This document shows, one piece after another, positions 22,660 to 33,167 of a DNA stretch of 64,000 nucleotides. The position numbers and the translations under genes were made by a program. Every line of letters begins with the position of its first letter. The stretch's first letter is position 1. The DNA lies in the NCBI GenBank assembly GCA_029204225.1, contig CM055096.1:75675521-75739520 (forward strand), in the 5' to 3' direction. The notes below the pieces were generated by a model that saw only the letters and a program-made list of their open reading frames with translations, was not told where the DNA came from and did not search any database. This stretch comes from Diphasiastrum complanatum (taxonomy: Eukaryota; Streptophyta; Lycopodiopsida; Lycopodiales; Lycopodiaceae).

Positions 22660-23104
22660 CTTCTACTATAAAAAGGGACCAACTCGAGTTGTTCCTCATG
22701 TTCATTTCCTCATTTCAATAAAGCAGATTGGTTCTCTTTAGAAATGGATTGATGAATGTCTTTGCTCTTCCTCTCTTTTCCTCCATTTCTCATGCTTTCT
22801 TTGGATTTTGCTAATTGTTGGATTTGATCATTATTGGGATTGCTATTTCTTATGCTTTTTGTGAGAGATAAAGGGAGAGAGAGAAGAGTAAGTTCCTATC
22901 ATTGTTGTGGATTTAGGGTTAATGGAAGTAGGGTTAATGGATGTAGTGTTAATGCTTAGTGTTAGATCTTCCATTCATGTTGAAATCTGAACTATACTAT
23001 CGCTCTCATGGGAATGAACCTCCGCGTGACAACTAACTCCGTCTCTTTGATGCTAGATTGACTAGATCTTGGATTCAGGCTAGGCAAGGAAGAAACCCAC
23101 TACA
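22660..23104 (+). repeat. 5' LTR of B (first ~290 bp missing)
   Basis: Matches 32,234-32,677 nearly base for base: CTACTATAAAAAG (TATA box at about 22,667), AATAAA at 22,717, a GAGAGA-rich patch at 22,870-22,890, and the end CCCACTACA. It starts abruptly at the C gag junction, so the U3 part is lost. Confidence 0.9.
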
Positions 23105-23108
23105 ATTT

Positions 23109-23126
23109 TGGCGCCGTTGCCGGGGA
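23109..23126 (+). promoter_or_regulatory. tRNA-Asp primer-binding site of B
   Basis: TGGCGCCGTTGCCGGGGA, four bases after the LTR end. It is the canonical site for Athila/Tat-like plant gypsy elements and is undamaged. Confidence 0.93.
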
Positions 23127-24329
23127 GCTACGCCAATTTTTCAGTTTGCAGCATGTTTGGCTGATGGTTAGCTTGCATTAGGCATCTTGTCGTGGCATGA
23201 ATAGTATTAAAACTGCATTGTAGGGTTAGTTTGGGATTGATTTTGCTAGGTTTTGAGTGGATTTGCTTGTTTGAAATCTAATCTGATTATTAAACAGTGA
23301 AAGCTATTCAGATCACCAATCTTAAGATCCATTTGGATTTGAGATATCAGAAAAAATAACAAAAAAAATCGATCAAATCTGTCAAATTTGGTCAAAAAGA
23401 GACAAAAAGTGTCATCAGAGCCCAGAACTTTTTACCCTCAATCAGGAAACCTTCGTCGAGTTGCAGACACCTTCGATTTTGTTTACAGAACCTTTAGTTT
23501 GAAGGGCGAAGATTAATTCCCAGCAGATTTTTAGAAACATTAGAAAAACCACCAAAAAACACCAAAAATTATCAAAATCCTAAAAAATACAGAAAAAGAA
23601 CCTTCGCCCAATTCACTGTGCTTAGATGTGATTTAGATCTATCTACTGCCAGGTCGACGAAGAATAATACCAAAAATAGAAAGGTTTTCAGAGGATCAGT
23701 TGTCATATTGTCATATTTTTGTCAAAAAGTCACTTTTTTGCAAAATTACCAGTATTACTCTTGATCCTTCGTCCGAACCTTCGCCGAGTTTCCAGAACAT
23801 TCTATTTATATAAAAATACTATTTTTGAGTTCGACGAAGATTTATCTTGATCAGATCACAAAAAATCTTGATTTTTACCCTCGCCAGATCATAAAAACTA
23901 TATTTTCTTGTGTCAGAAACCTTCGTCAAGTTGTCCATAGTTTTATCTGTGTCAGATCTTCCATCTGAGAAGTCGACGAAGGTTATTTTCCAAGAAATTG
24001 CCAGAAAAGTGTTCAGAGAGTTTTAATTCCAAAATAGCACTGCTGAACCTTCGTCGAGACAACCTTCGCCTAGAGAACCTTCGCCAGTTCTATTTTTAGT
24101 TTCTGATTTTCCAGATCAAGTCTCTGTCAAAATTTGGATCAGATATGATATATTTTGAATTGGACTCTTAGAGATTTATCATTTTTTGAGAAGTATCGAT
24201 TGATCGAATTTTGGGTAGTTTTTCATCATATAGAATCAGATTCTTGAAAAGTGGAATAGAGCTAGCAGATCTAATTTGAGATAGTTTTTGGAAAAATCTA
24301 TATCCAATCACATTATCAAATTGATCTAA
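23127..24329 (+). other. leader of B with ACCTTCGTCGA motif array
   Basis: About 1.2 kb, non-coding. It carries repeated AACCTTCGTCGAG/ACCTTCGCC words (about 23,446, 23,470, 23,600, 23,766, 23,780, 23,926, 24,045, 24,060, 24,076) and the same motif inverted as GTCGACGAAG (about 23,652, 23,831, 23,973). The A1 and A2 leaders hold the counterpart CCCTCGCAGA. Confidence 0.8.
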
Positions 24330-25890
24330 ATGGCTGCCCCTGGAGCTGCTCCACAGGAGGTCAATCCAATTATTGTTAGAAGAGCACCCCGATTGGATCT
24401 ACCCAAATATAATGGATTAACAGATCCAGTTCGATTTGTTCAGGTCTATGCTAAATTCTGTGAGGTCTATGGTGAGATTTATCCTCAAGATAAACTTAAG
24501 CTGTTTCCTATGGCCTTAACAAGCGCAACACAAGATTGGTACTATAACCAAGATGAAACTGAACGGAATGATTGGGAGGTTGTTAAACGAGCCCTTATCA
24601 CACGGTTCAAACCGTGGAAGTTTATAGAAGACCCTTTCCTACTTTTATTTACTTAAAATGGGAAAGCGGGAAATAGTTCGAGATTACATCGAAAGGGTGA
24701 AACGTCTTAGATCTGAATGTGAGCCTGAGCTGATTAATGAAAATGCCATGATTATGTGGTTTTTGTCAGGTCTACCTACCTAAACGGATCAGACGTGAAC
24801 TGAAACGCCATAATGAGTAGACACTTTTGCAAAATGCGATGGACGATGCAATTCGGGAGGAGGATGAAGATTCAGATGATGAGCCGAATGTCAGTATGTT
24901 GCCTTATACAAGATGGCAGCATCAACAAATGCCAATGCTACTGCAGAAATGATGCTCAATGAGTTCGAGAAACTTGGGAAGACCCAGCAGAAACAGATGG
25001 AAAAGTTGCAGTTGCAATTTGATGAGAAGATCAAAGCATTGGAAAATTACCACAGAAAAGCGAACAAGGAACCTGAGAAGTTTGCAAAGACTTTTCCCAC
25101 CAGGGAAAATGTCTGGTGTTCTATTTGTACGGAAAATCACACAGTGAACGAGTGTCCTCAATTGAAAAAACGAATGGAAATCAGTGTTTGCCATCTGTGT
25201 AATTCACCTGACCATGAGACTGCCTTTTGCAACTTCAACCCTCGGATGATTCAGCAACGGTGTGCCCAGATGGGATATCGAGATCGACACTATGGAGGCA
25301 ATCCAGCAATAAGACTACGACAATCTACTCTTGGATACCCGGAACGTCTAGCTTTGCCTGCTCCACCAAAGCACTCCGCTCCTCTTGCCAATTTGATGGA
25401 ACCAGAACCTTACGGAAGTGCTGAGCAATGGAGCTATGGTAATGATCAGGAAGGTGGATTTTCAGAACAATATGCCATTTATGCCACTGCTCAACAACAA
25501 GCCTCGAGAAATTGGGCAAGAGCACCACTTGGATGCTTTGCATGTGGAGAAAATCACAGAGTTGCAGAATGCTCAAATAAAGAAAAATTTGTACCATTTT
25601 GTCGTGACTGTGGATATGGGCATTGTTATAAAGACTGTCCAGCAAGACCAAAGTCACCATTAGCTACAACACCTATAAATTTGATAACAATCAAACAAGG
25701 ATCAGTAGCTCATAATAAACCAAGTGCACCCTTGATGGTGGTCACCAGAGCACAAAAGCAAAAAGAACCAGTAGTGGATTCAGTACCTGTTGATTCTATA
25801 CCATTGAACGATATACCAACAGCATCGGAAGTCTATCCAAATTTTAATATAGAAAAAATGAAGATATCAGGATATGAGACAGTGGATTAA
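24330..25890 (+). pseudogene. gag of B with four zinc knuckles
   Basis: ATG 24330 starts MAAPGAAPQEVNPIIVRRAP. The Retrotrans_gag core follows (FPMALTSATQDWYYNQDETE, FKPWKFIEDPFLLL, then after a frameshift at about 24,650 MGKREIVRDYIERVKRLRSE). Stops near 24,783 and 24,820 damage the middle. From 24,913 it is open for 325 codons: a coiled-coil segment (MLNEFEKLGKTQQKQMEKLQ), then CSICTENHTVNEC, CHLCNSPDHETAFC, CFACGENHRVAEC and CRDCGYGHCYKDC. Three of these four CCHC boxes have CX2CX3HX4C spacing, one residue shorter than the usual retroviral type. Confidence 0.9.
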
Positions 25891-26813
25891 GCATCTACAA
25901 AAAGAAGAGGAACTTGAAGCTGCTAAAGTAACAGCTGAAGTGCGGTCTTCACCATTGCAGCCTCCAAGAAATTTACGTACGGATATGAATGATCAATTAC
26001 ATCATCACGAAGAACCCTTCAAGATGACTGAACCGGAAGCACCGCATACAAAACTACTCATGAATATTTTGTCTAGCAAGATCAATATTCCATTGGGAGA
26101 GCTCCTAAAGTTGGTGCCAAAAGCAAAAGAAGTCTTAGCGCAAAAGTTAGCTCAAGAAGAGTCAGAAGACCATCAGGAGCCGCTTTTTTGTGCTGGATTT
26201 GAAGAATCTAACGATGTACTACATGTTGGAGCAGCTTAGAAAAGTGAACAAAAGAATATCACTCTGCCGATACAACATAGACAATTTTCTAAAGAAGCAA
26301 CCATGATAGACGGCGGTTCAGGAGTTAACTTGATTTCTACAAAGCTATGTACAAAATGGGGCCTTACAAAGATTAAGCCTGCTACTTTTGCTATTAAGCT
26401 AGTTGATCAAACGACGGTTCGTCCACGAGGAATGGTGGAAGATATACCTGTCAGGATTGCAGGAGTACAGTTCGTCATTACTTTCATAGTGATGGACTTA
26501 CCAGAAGCACCAAATGTCTACCGAGTTCTCTTAGGACGTCCATGGTTACGAGTTGCGCAAGTAATTCATAACTGGGGTACCGGCAAAATCACTTTTGAAA
26601 ATCGTGAACGTGCAATTAAAATTGATCCTACAACTTGGACTATCAAGCCAGTGGTTCAAAAAGCGGATGACGATTCATCAACAATGGATCACACTTGTGA
26701 TCGACCAGAGAAAAAATTGGGAGTTCACTAAAACGAATACTGTCAATTGGAACGAAGATCTTGCAACAATTGATTGTACAACAGGATATATGTGTCAGCA
26801 AGATATTCAATGA
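25874..26813 (+). pseudogene. aspartic protease region of B
   Basis: Starts in a frame overlapping the gag end. The linker (LLMNILSSKINIPLGELLKL, FCAGFEESNDVLHVGAA, TAG at 26,237) precedes the active site MIDGGSGVNLISTKLCTKWG at 26,303. The flap and second half follow: VEDIPVRIAGVQFVITFIVM, then LLGRPWLRVAQVIHNWG. The catalytic triplet is DGG where most retroviral proteases have DTG or DSG. The domain itself is open from 26,303 to 26,731. Confidence 0.9.
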
Positions 26814-26816
26814 GAG

Positions 26817-27533
26817 ATGAGCGAGATTTCCTTGTTAGATCAAACTTTGGATACGCCAATCACGTTTTCACTAAATGTGCTGAATGTAGCCTGGATATCA
26901 ACGGAACCTATACAAGATCCAATTGAGGATGATCTCATACCAATGAGCCATGCCTTAACTTATGATGACAATGTAGAACTTACGGATGAACAGATTCTAC
27001 ATCATATGGATCCGACCAGATTTGGAGTGCGTAATGTTCTTGATGAACCAACAATCAAATCGTCCAAAGCAGTTATATTGAAGGGAGACAGGATGACAGG
27101 TTCGATGATGAAGAAACAGGCAAAGCAACACTATAATACGGTCCTGAAATGAGAAAATCCAACTCAAAAGATTGATTTAAAGGAAGTGCCAGTTCTATTG
27201 GATAAAGACAAAGGAAAAGTCAAGAATGATTCTTCAAGTCAGATCTCCAGCAAGACATCATCGTCTAGGAAGTCTTCACATGAGAAGAAAGACTTATCAT
27301 CCCGAAAGTCATCACCTCCATGATCAATTCCTGCTAAGAAGACTAAACAAAGATCCAAGACAAGTCCTTTCGAAAAAGAACAAACAAATGTAGTCCAGCA
27401 TGATATGCCAGAGCATTTTAAACGTTATACACTGGATGATGTGGTTATCATGTTACCTAAAGCACATCGTGAACCTGAAGAACACATGCCGTAATCTAAA
27501 GAGGTTTACGATGGCCCAGCTAGGACGCAGCCA
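26817..27533 (+). other. protease-RT linker of B
   Basis: Variable coding linker without a catalytic domain. The first part (26,817-27,152) is open and includes LTDEQILHHMDPTRFGVRNV, which matches A2 at about 13,070-13,120. The later part is Ser/Lys-rich (SSSQISSKTSSSRKSS) with stops at about 27,150 and 27,322. The end (HDMPEHFKRYTLDDVVIMLP) matches A2 VHEMPESLKNYTLDDVVIMM. Confidence 0.8.
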
Positions 27534-29069
27534 ATGAATCTTGCAGAACCAGAAGAACCAGAAAAGATTGTACAAGTGGGATCACAACTTACTCCTGAAC
27601 AGTATCAAGCACTCTGTTTGCTACTTATTAAGTATGAAGATTGTTTTGCATGGACTTATCAAGATTTGAAGGGTATTTCGACATCAGTCATTGAACATAC
27701 CATACCTTTAGTACCTGATGCAGTACCAAAGGTTACAAAGTTCTATCGTTGTAATCCTAATGTGACAGATCTGATAAAGAAAGAACTTCAGAGATTGCTT
27801 AACGCCGATTTCATTTATGAGATCGAGCATACCGAATGGATTTCACCGATTGTCATTGTTCCTAAGAAATGAAAAATTACGAATCTGTGTGAATCTCAAA
27901 GCATTGAATAAAGTGACACGGAAGGATCACTTTCCTTTATCTTTTACTGAAAGCATTTTGGATCGCCTTGCTGGAGCGGAAGCTTATAGTTTCCTGGATG
28001 GATTTAGTGGTTACAACCATGTTAAGATTGCACCTGCCGATTGCCACAAAACTGCTTTTGCAACAGAATGGGGCACCTATGCTCACAAAGTAATGCCGTT
28101 TGGACTCTGTAATGCACCAAGTTCATTCCAAAGAGTAATTTAATTTGCCTTTAAAGATTATCAGCAGAAATTCCTTGAAATTTACTTGGACGACTTGGGA
28201 GTTCATAGTACAGATACAGACCACCTGGATCGATTGGAGAAAGTCTTTGAAAGGTGCCGCAAATATCAGATTTCTCTAAATCCAGAAAAATACCAGATAT
28301 GGGTTTCTCACGGAGTGGTGCTTGGACATGTGATATCAAGACATGGTATTGCCACCGATTATTCTAAGATCAAAATTATTGTGGAATTGCCACCACCAGC
28401 AACAATTCGAAGAGTTTATGTGTTTATGGGTCATGCGAACTACTATCGAATTTTTATTATCTTCTTTGCGGATTTAGCACGACCTATATACAAATTAACT
28501 ATTGTTCCTATTTGGACAGTAGAGGCGTTAGAAGCCTTTGAAAAGTTAAAAAAAGCATTATCTTCAGCACCAATACTGCGTTCTCCAGATTGGACATTAG
28601 ACTTTCATGTTCATACGGATGCCTCAAAATACGCCATTGGATCAGTTTTGACGCAACCAGGTGACTATAAGAAGGATTATCCTATACGATTTGCAAGCAT
28701 ACAACTTACAGATCCAGAGAAAAATTATTTAACAACAGAACGTGAAGCGCTAGCCATGTTTTTTCTGTTCGGAAATTTCGTCACTATCTCATGGAAACGC
28801 ACTTTGCATTTTATACGGATCATCAACCGTTACTTTACTTTGTAAATAAGACTTGTAATACTGGACGTATTGCAAGATGGTTATTATTATCGACTGCATT
28901 TGACTTTCGAATTGTGGTCAGAAAGGGGAAGCAATTTTATCTAGCCGATCACGTTTCACGAATTGAATCCGCACCAATTAATACTAAAGTGGATGATGAA
29001 CTGCCAGATGCTGCGTTGTTCTATGTTGAAGCGGTACCTGAGTGGCGGCAAATATTGTTGAGTACGTGA
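27534..29069 (+). pseudogene. reverse transcriptase and RNase H of B
   Basis: RT starts at MNLAEPEEPEKI. Blocks: DLKGISTSVIEHTIPLVPDA, EWISPIVIVPKK (frameshift at about 27,868), RICVNLKALNKVTRKDHFPL, AYSFLDGFSGYNHVKIAPAD, MPFGLCNAPSSFQRVI, TAA at 28,141, then FLEIYLDDLGVHSTD with an intact YLDD catalytic box at about 28,180. The thumb/connection has LGHVISRHGIATDYSK and VYVFMGHANYYRIF. RNase H follows: FHVHTDASKYAIGSVLTQPG, TEREAL, a frameshift near 28,770, FAFYTDHQPLLYFVNKT, and the final YLADHVSRIESA, so its catalytic Asp/Glu residues are present. Confidence 0.92.
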
Positions 29070-29800
29070 TGCTAGGAGAACCGAATGACTCTTTGACAAA
29101 AGTACAAAAAAGACAATTGATTCATAAGACTCAACCTTATCAATTAATTGCAGGACAATTGTATCGTCGTGGATCAGATAATATTTTACGAAGATGTGTT
29201 TTACCGCATGAAGTACCAGATCTAATCATGTTTTCACATGATGGCATGGGTGGAGGACACTTCTCTATAGATATTAATGTTCGCAAACTTTTGCAATCCG
29301 GTTGTTGGTGGCCTACGCTTCATAAGGACACATAAAATTTTATTCAGACATGTGATGTCTGCCAGCGAGCACGACGACCTACTCGATAGAATTATGAACC
29401 CCTACATCCGGTTTTATCGCAAGCACCGTTTGAAAAATGGGGACTGGATTATATTGGTCCTATTCATCCTGCTACTCAAGGATCTCAGGCCCGATACATT
29501 ATCATCGCAACTGATTATATGACCAAGTGGGTTGAAGCCAAAGCTGTCAAAGTAGCTGATGCGAAATCTACGGCCAAGTTTTTATATGAAAATATTATAA
29601 TCAAATTTGGATGTCCGATCGAAATTGTCAGTGATCGGGATACACACTTTGTTAATCAAACAATAAAGTGTTTACTGGAAGATTTTTTTGTTATACATAG
29701 ATTTAGTACTCCTTATTATCCTAGAGGGAATGGCCAAGCTGAATTTTCCAATAAGATTCTCTGCACCATTATGACAAAGACGGTTGAAGCAAGTCACCTC
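29042..29800 (+). pseudogene. integrase of B, truncated at its C-terminus
   Basis: The N-terminal zinc-binding part (GGHFSIDINVRKLLQSGCWW, a TAA at 29,334, then CDVCQRARRPT) leads to the catalytic core: FEKWGLDYIGPIHPATQGSQ, ATDYMTKWVEAKAV, VSDRDTHFVNQTI, then YYPRGNGQAEFSNKIL. The D, D and E residues are present across two frames. After TIMTKTVEASH at about 29,795 the sequence jumps into the Pro-rich start of the extra ORF. The integrase C-terminal domain has therefore been removed by deletion. Confidence 0.9.
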
Positions 29801-31887
29801 ATCAGCTGCACTTCCACCCCCTGTTGCTGTTCGCAGTGAACCTCCCATTCCCTCGCCTCTGATGCTTCCCTCGCCTCTGCTCCCATACAAGGACAGTCTG
29901 TGACCATTGGGCCTACCATTCCCATCACAGCTGCCCAGGCCGCCTCACCCCCGCACACCGAAGCAACCTCACCCAACACACAATTCTTCATGGATATGTT
30001 CGATGATTCCGACCCCCTTGGGGCCATCGAAATCTTTGAAATGCCCCAGAGCCCAGCACCCTTTGAACCCCAATCTCCTGGAAGAGGATTCGGGCATATC
30101 CATGAAGCTACTGTTGGTGTCGAAGATGCCAGTTAGCAACCAACCACACAGGGTAGCCCAGCCACACTTCGACTCGACACAACTGTCAAGTCACTGAAGC
30201 AGTTCGACGCCACGATGCCTGAAGGGTTTGAAGACGAGGATATTTTTGAAGAAGAAGAGACTTTGGCACCTATTCCACGCCTATCACAGATAGTACCATT
30301 AGGGTCTCCTACTACTGCCACCTCCACGACTGTCGATTCTGGTGATGCTCTCGGGTTAGTTTCAAGCGTTGGGCAAGAGATCTAGTCTATGTTGGATAAG
30401 AAGAAGGAAATGGAGCAGAGGATCTCTGATTTAGGATCCGAAAACACGCTGATCTGCCAAAAAATTGTCCAACTGAATCGAGAGGTGAAGATAGCCAAGC
30501 AACATGAAGAAAAGGCCGAAAGCGAAAAGACATTGGCCCAGCAACAAGCTGATCGCTTGGAAACCTACATCAACGCCCTGCAAAATGCCCTAACAACCGC
30601 ACATGATCAGGTAGATAAGACAGTGCAAGATGCCAAGCAACAGGTGTAGCAACTGAAGGGGCAATTACAAATGGCCGAACAAGATCGCACACGGCTTCAA
30701 GGTGAATTGGATGCGACCACCCTTGAGCGTGATGCATATCTGCAAACACAAATACCCGATCATCCGGTCACACCGACGGAGATTGCATATTTGTTCAAGA
30801 AAGTGGAAACATACAAAGTGGCCCTTCAGGGATTCCAAGGTCGCTTTGATAGGTTCAAAGGAGCAGCTTCAATCGAGTTGGCAAAGGCAAAAGAGACCAT
30901 CAATGTCTATGGAAAAGCCGCCGCTCAAGTGTTGGAAGCCGGACCACAAATCTCCGTCCCGGTCATGCCGCAATTCTCCCCTTCGCGCCAAGAAGCTGTA
31001 CAGATGGATACAGGGGTTGATTTGAGCATGGACCAGGGGGGAGCTCCAGATCTAGCAGATCAACCGCCAACTATACCGGCAGTACAAGCGGGTGCATCCT
31101 CATCAAGGACAAGCCATTTATTCAGAAGGCCCATCAGCGTCGAGGACCAGATCCAGACCTTCTTAAAGCAACATCCACATGAGTCCTCGCGTGGTGGATG
31201 GGTTCTTAAATTTAAAACCTCCGAGATCGAGGCCAACAAAGAATTGGACAAAATACTTGCACTAGGAGAGCAGCCGGCATGGAGAATCACGATTTTTGAG
31301 AAAACTCTGAAATCAATTAGGAGTTACGTTACCAGCCCTCGCCAGTTGCGGGTAGATCCTTATTACGTGCCAATGCCGCGAAGACAAAAATGGAATTGGA
31401 ATTGGCTATGGATAAAATCACCATCCATACGCCCAATTGGCCAATCATCCACCAGTCTTACAGCTGAAATATTTCAGTGGATTTCCACCGGGCCTTACAA
31501 GCATATCAGAGAGAGTATGTCCACTCTCCGGATCCAACGGTGCGACAATCGACAATGTTTGCAAAAGATCTAACTCTGTTGGCGTCAGTGGCAACCAAAT
31601 GGGATGATTGTCTTCCTATCCTGGCATTTGATCCAAATAAGCCGATGGCCTCAGAGCAAATCAAAGATCAGCTACCGATTGCTCGACTGTATTTCCATGC
31701 GGCTATGATGGGAGACTCTTGGGAATCCCGCTTCACCTCATGGACAACTTTCAAGTGGATTTCCGGAGCCCACCGTTGTTTCCTGCCGCATAATTTGGAT
31801 TTCAATACTGCACGTCTTGACTTTATGGAGAAGGTGCAGTATCATTTAATTAAGATTCGGCGCGAAGCCAATAAAAGTCCCCAATAA
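29801..31887 (+). pseudogene. extra ORF of B (coiled coil plus conserved C-terminal block)
   Basis: A large coding region between integrase and the polypurine tract, not recognised as any named family. Order: a Pro-rich stretch (29,801-29,990); an acidic patch (FMDMFDDSDPLGAIEIFEMP; GFEDEDIFEEEETLAPIP); a long heptad coiled coil at 30,389-30,740 (MEQRISDLGSENTLICQKIV, ADRLETYINALQNALTTAHD) broken by one TAG at 30,647; a helical part (YLFKKVETYKVALQGFQGRF); then the C-terminal block. That block has RGGWVLKFKTSEIE, GEQPAWRITIFEKT, a frameshift at about 31,430, DFHRALQAYQREYVHSPDPT, LTLLASVATKWDDCLPILAF and DPNKP, and stops at TAA 31,885. The same C-terminal block occurs in remnant I at 54,100-54,600. 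No transmembrane segment or signal peptide is evident, which argues against a retroviral-type envelope. Confidence 0.8.
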
Positions 31888-31925
31888 CTGCATATTGCAG
31901 GTGTCGTGGGACCGCCACCAGTTTT

Positions 31926-31937
31926 GGTGGGGGATAC
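31926..31937 (+). promoter_or_regulatory. polypurine tract of B
   Basis: GGTGGGGGATAC directly before the LTR start TGTTGAAGGG. The A1 counterpart is at 125-137. Confidence 0.75.
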
Positions 31938-32677
31938 TGTTGAAGGGTTTGCGGATTCCAAGGCAACCCTAACCCTAGTTAATAAGTGAGAGGGATTTGG
32001 CACCCTGCGTGTGTAAGTCCAACCCAATAATCACATAGTTATTTGATTCATTAGAATGTTAATAAAAGGACTTTAGGCCTTTTTGCGGGACTTTTAATGT
32101 TGCAGGGCCTAAATGTCAAGTTAGTGAATAAAGTTGGGTTTCCCTCCAATTTTGATGGTTCCCACACTTTTTTAAATCTGAATAAAAAGAGAGACAAGAC
32201 TGGACCAATAGGATTTAGAGGCCAGAGTCCTTCTCTCTACTATAAAAAGAGACCAACTCGAGTTGTTCCTCATGTTCATTTTCTCATTTCAATAAAGCAG
32301 ATTGGTTTTCTTTAGAAATGGATTGATGAATGTCCTTGCTCTTCCTCTCTTTTCCTCCATTTCTCATGCTTTCTTTGGATTTTGCTAATTGTTGGATTTG
32401 ATCATTATTGGGATTGCTATTTCTTATGCTTTTTGTGAGAGAGAAAGGGAGAGAGAGAAGAGTAAGTTCCTATCATTGTTGTGGATTTAGGGTTAATGGA
32501 TGGTGTTAATACTTAGTGTTAATGGATGTAGTGTTAGATCTTCCATTCGTGTTGAAATTTGAACTATACTATCGCTCTCATGGGAACGAACCTCCGCATG
32601 ACAACTAACTCCGTCTCTTTGATGCTAGATTGACTAGATCTTGGATTCAGGTTAGGCAAGGAAAGAAACCCACTACA
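31938..32677 (+). repeat. 3' LTR of B
   Basis: 740 bp, TGTTGAAGGG ... CCCACTACA. Putative TATA box TATAAAAA at 32,241-32,248 and polyadenylation signal AATAAA at 32,291-32,296. The flank (ACGGACAAGAAGC) returns to C coding sequence. No 5-bp duplication can be seen because the left end of B is deleted. Confidence 0.92.
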
Positions 32678-33167
32678 ACGGACAAGAAGCTCCATACCAT
32701 GCAACGTCAAGATGAAAGCATGGATGACTTTTTGGTAAGTGATGATGAGGACACTCGTCGTGTCATGACTATTTCGATGCGGAAGCTTGTTTCAGAAGCA
32801 CCAGTTTGTTATTTGTCCACCAAGACGCGTGAAGCTTATCAGTTTCTTGATAGTGCACTGATACGCATGAGGGAGAAGCTGGAAGGTCATGACGTGCTCG
32901 TCTTGTTTGACACCGCGTGGTGCGCTTAGCTACTATTCCATCTGATTACTGGTATACTGTTGTGATGCCAGATGGTAAGAGAACAGAGGTTTGGGATGAA
33001 AGAGTCTCTCGGACTTCCTTGACTATTCAGACGTATACCGAGAAGTTAGATTTTGAAATTACTAAACTAGCTAAGTTTGATATTGTACTTGGTAAGCGGT
33101 GGCATGCAAGTAAGCAACCCGCTATAGATTATAAATCACATGTGTATATGTTTAGGCATGAGGGTAT
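32678..33167 (+). pseudogene. gag end and protease of C
   Basis: After the B insertion, C resumes with TDKKLHTMQRQDESMDDFLV and an acidic helix, then the protease: VLVLFDTAWCA, where VLFDTGA is expected, and a TAG at 32,928. In the next frame it has DYWYTVVMPDGKRTEVWD, LTIQTYTEKLDFEITKLAKF, then DIVLGKRWHASKQPAIDYKS. Protein blocks and order fit a chromovirus protease. The active-site triplet DTG has become DTA. Sequence stops at FRHEG, split by copia D at GGTAT (33,163-33,167). Confidence 0.85.

Larger units (their letters stand above)
22660..32677 (+). mobile_element. gypsy element B (non-chromovirus, tRNA-Asp primed)
   Basis: Bounded by a truncated 5' LTR (22,660-23,104) and a full 3' LTR (31,938-32,677). 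Order: LTR, primer site, leader, gag, protease, RT, RNase H, integrase, extra ORF, polypurine tract, LTR. It lies inside gag of C and is the most complete member of the A/B family here. Decay is moderate: about ten stops or frameshifts and one internal deletion at the integrase/extra-ORF join. Confidence 0.9.

Noticed and set aside
29801..31887. Retroviral-type envelope gene
   Set aside because: The position fits, but no signal peptide, transmembrane anchor or furin-like site is visible; it is left as an extra ORF of unknown function.
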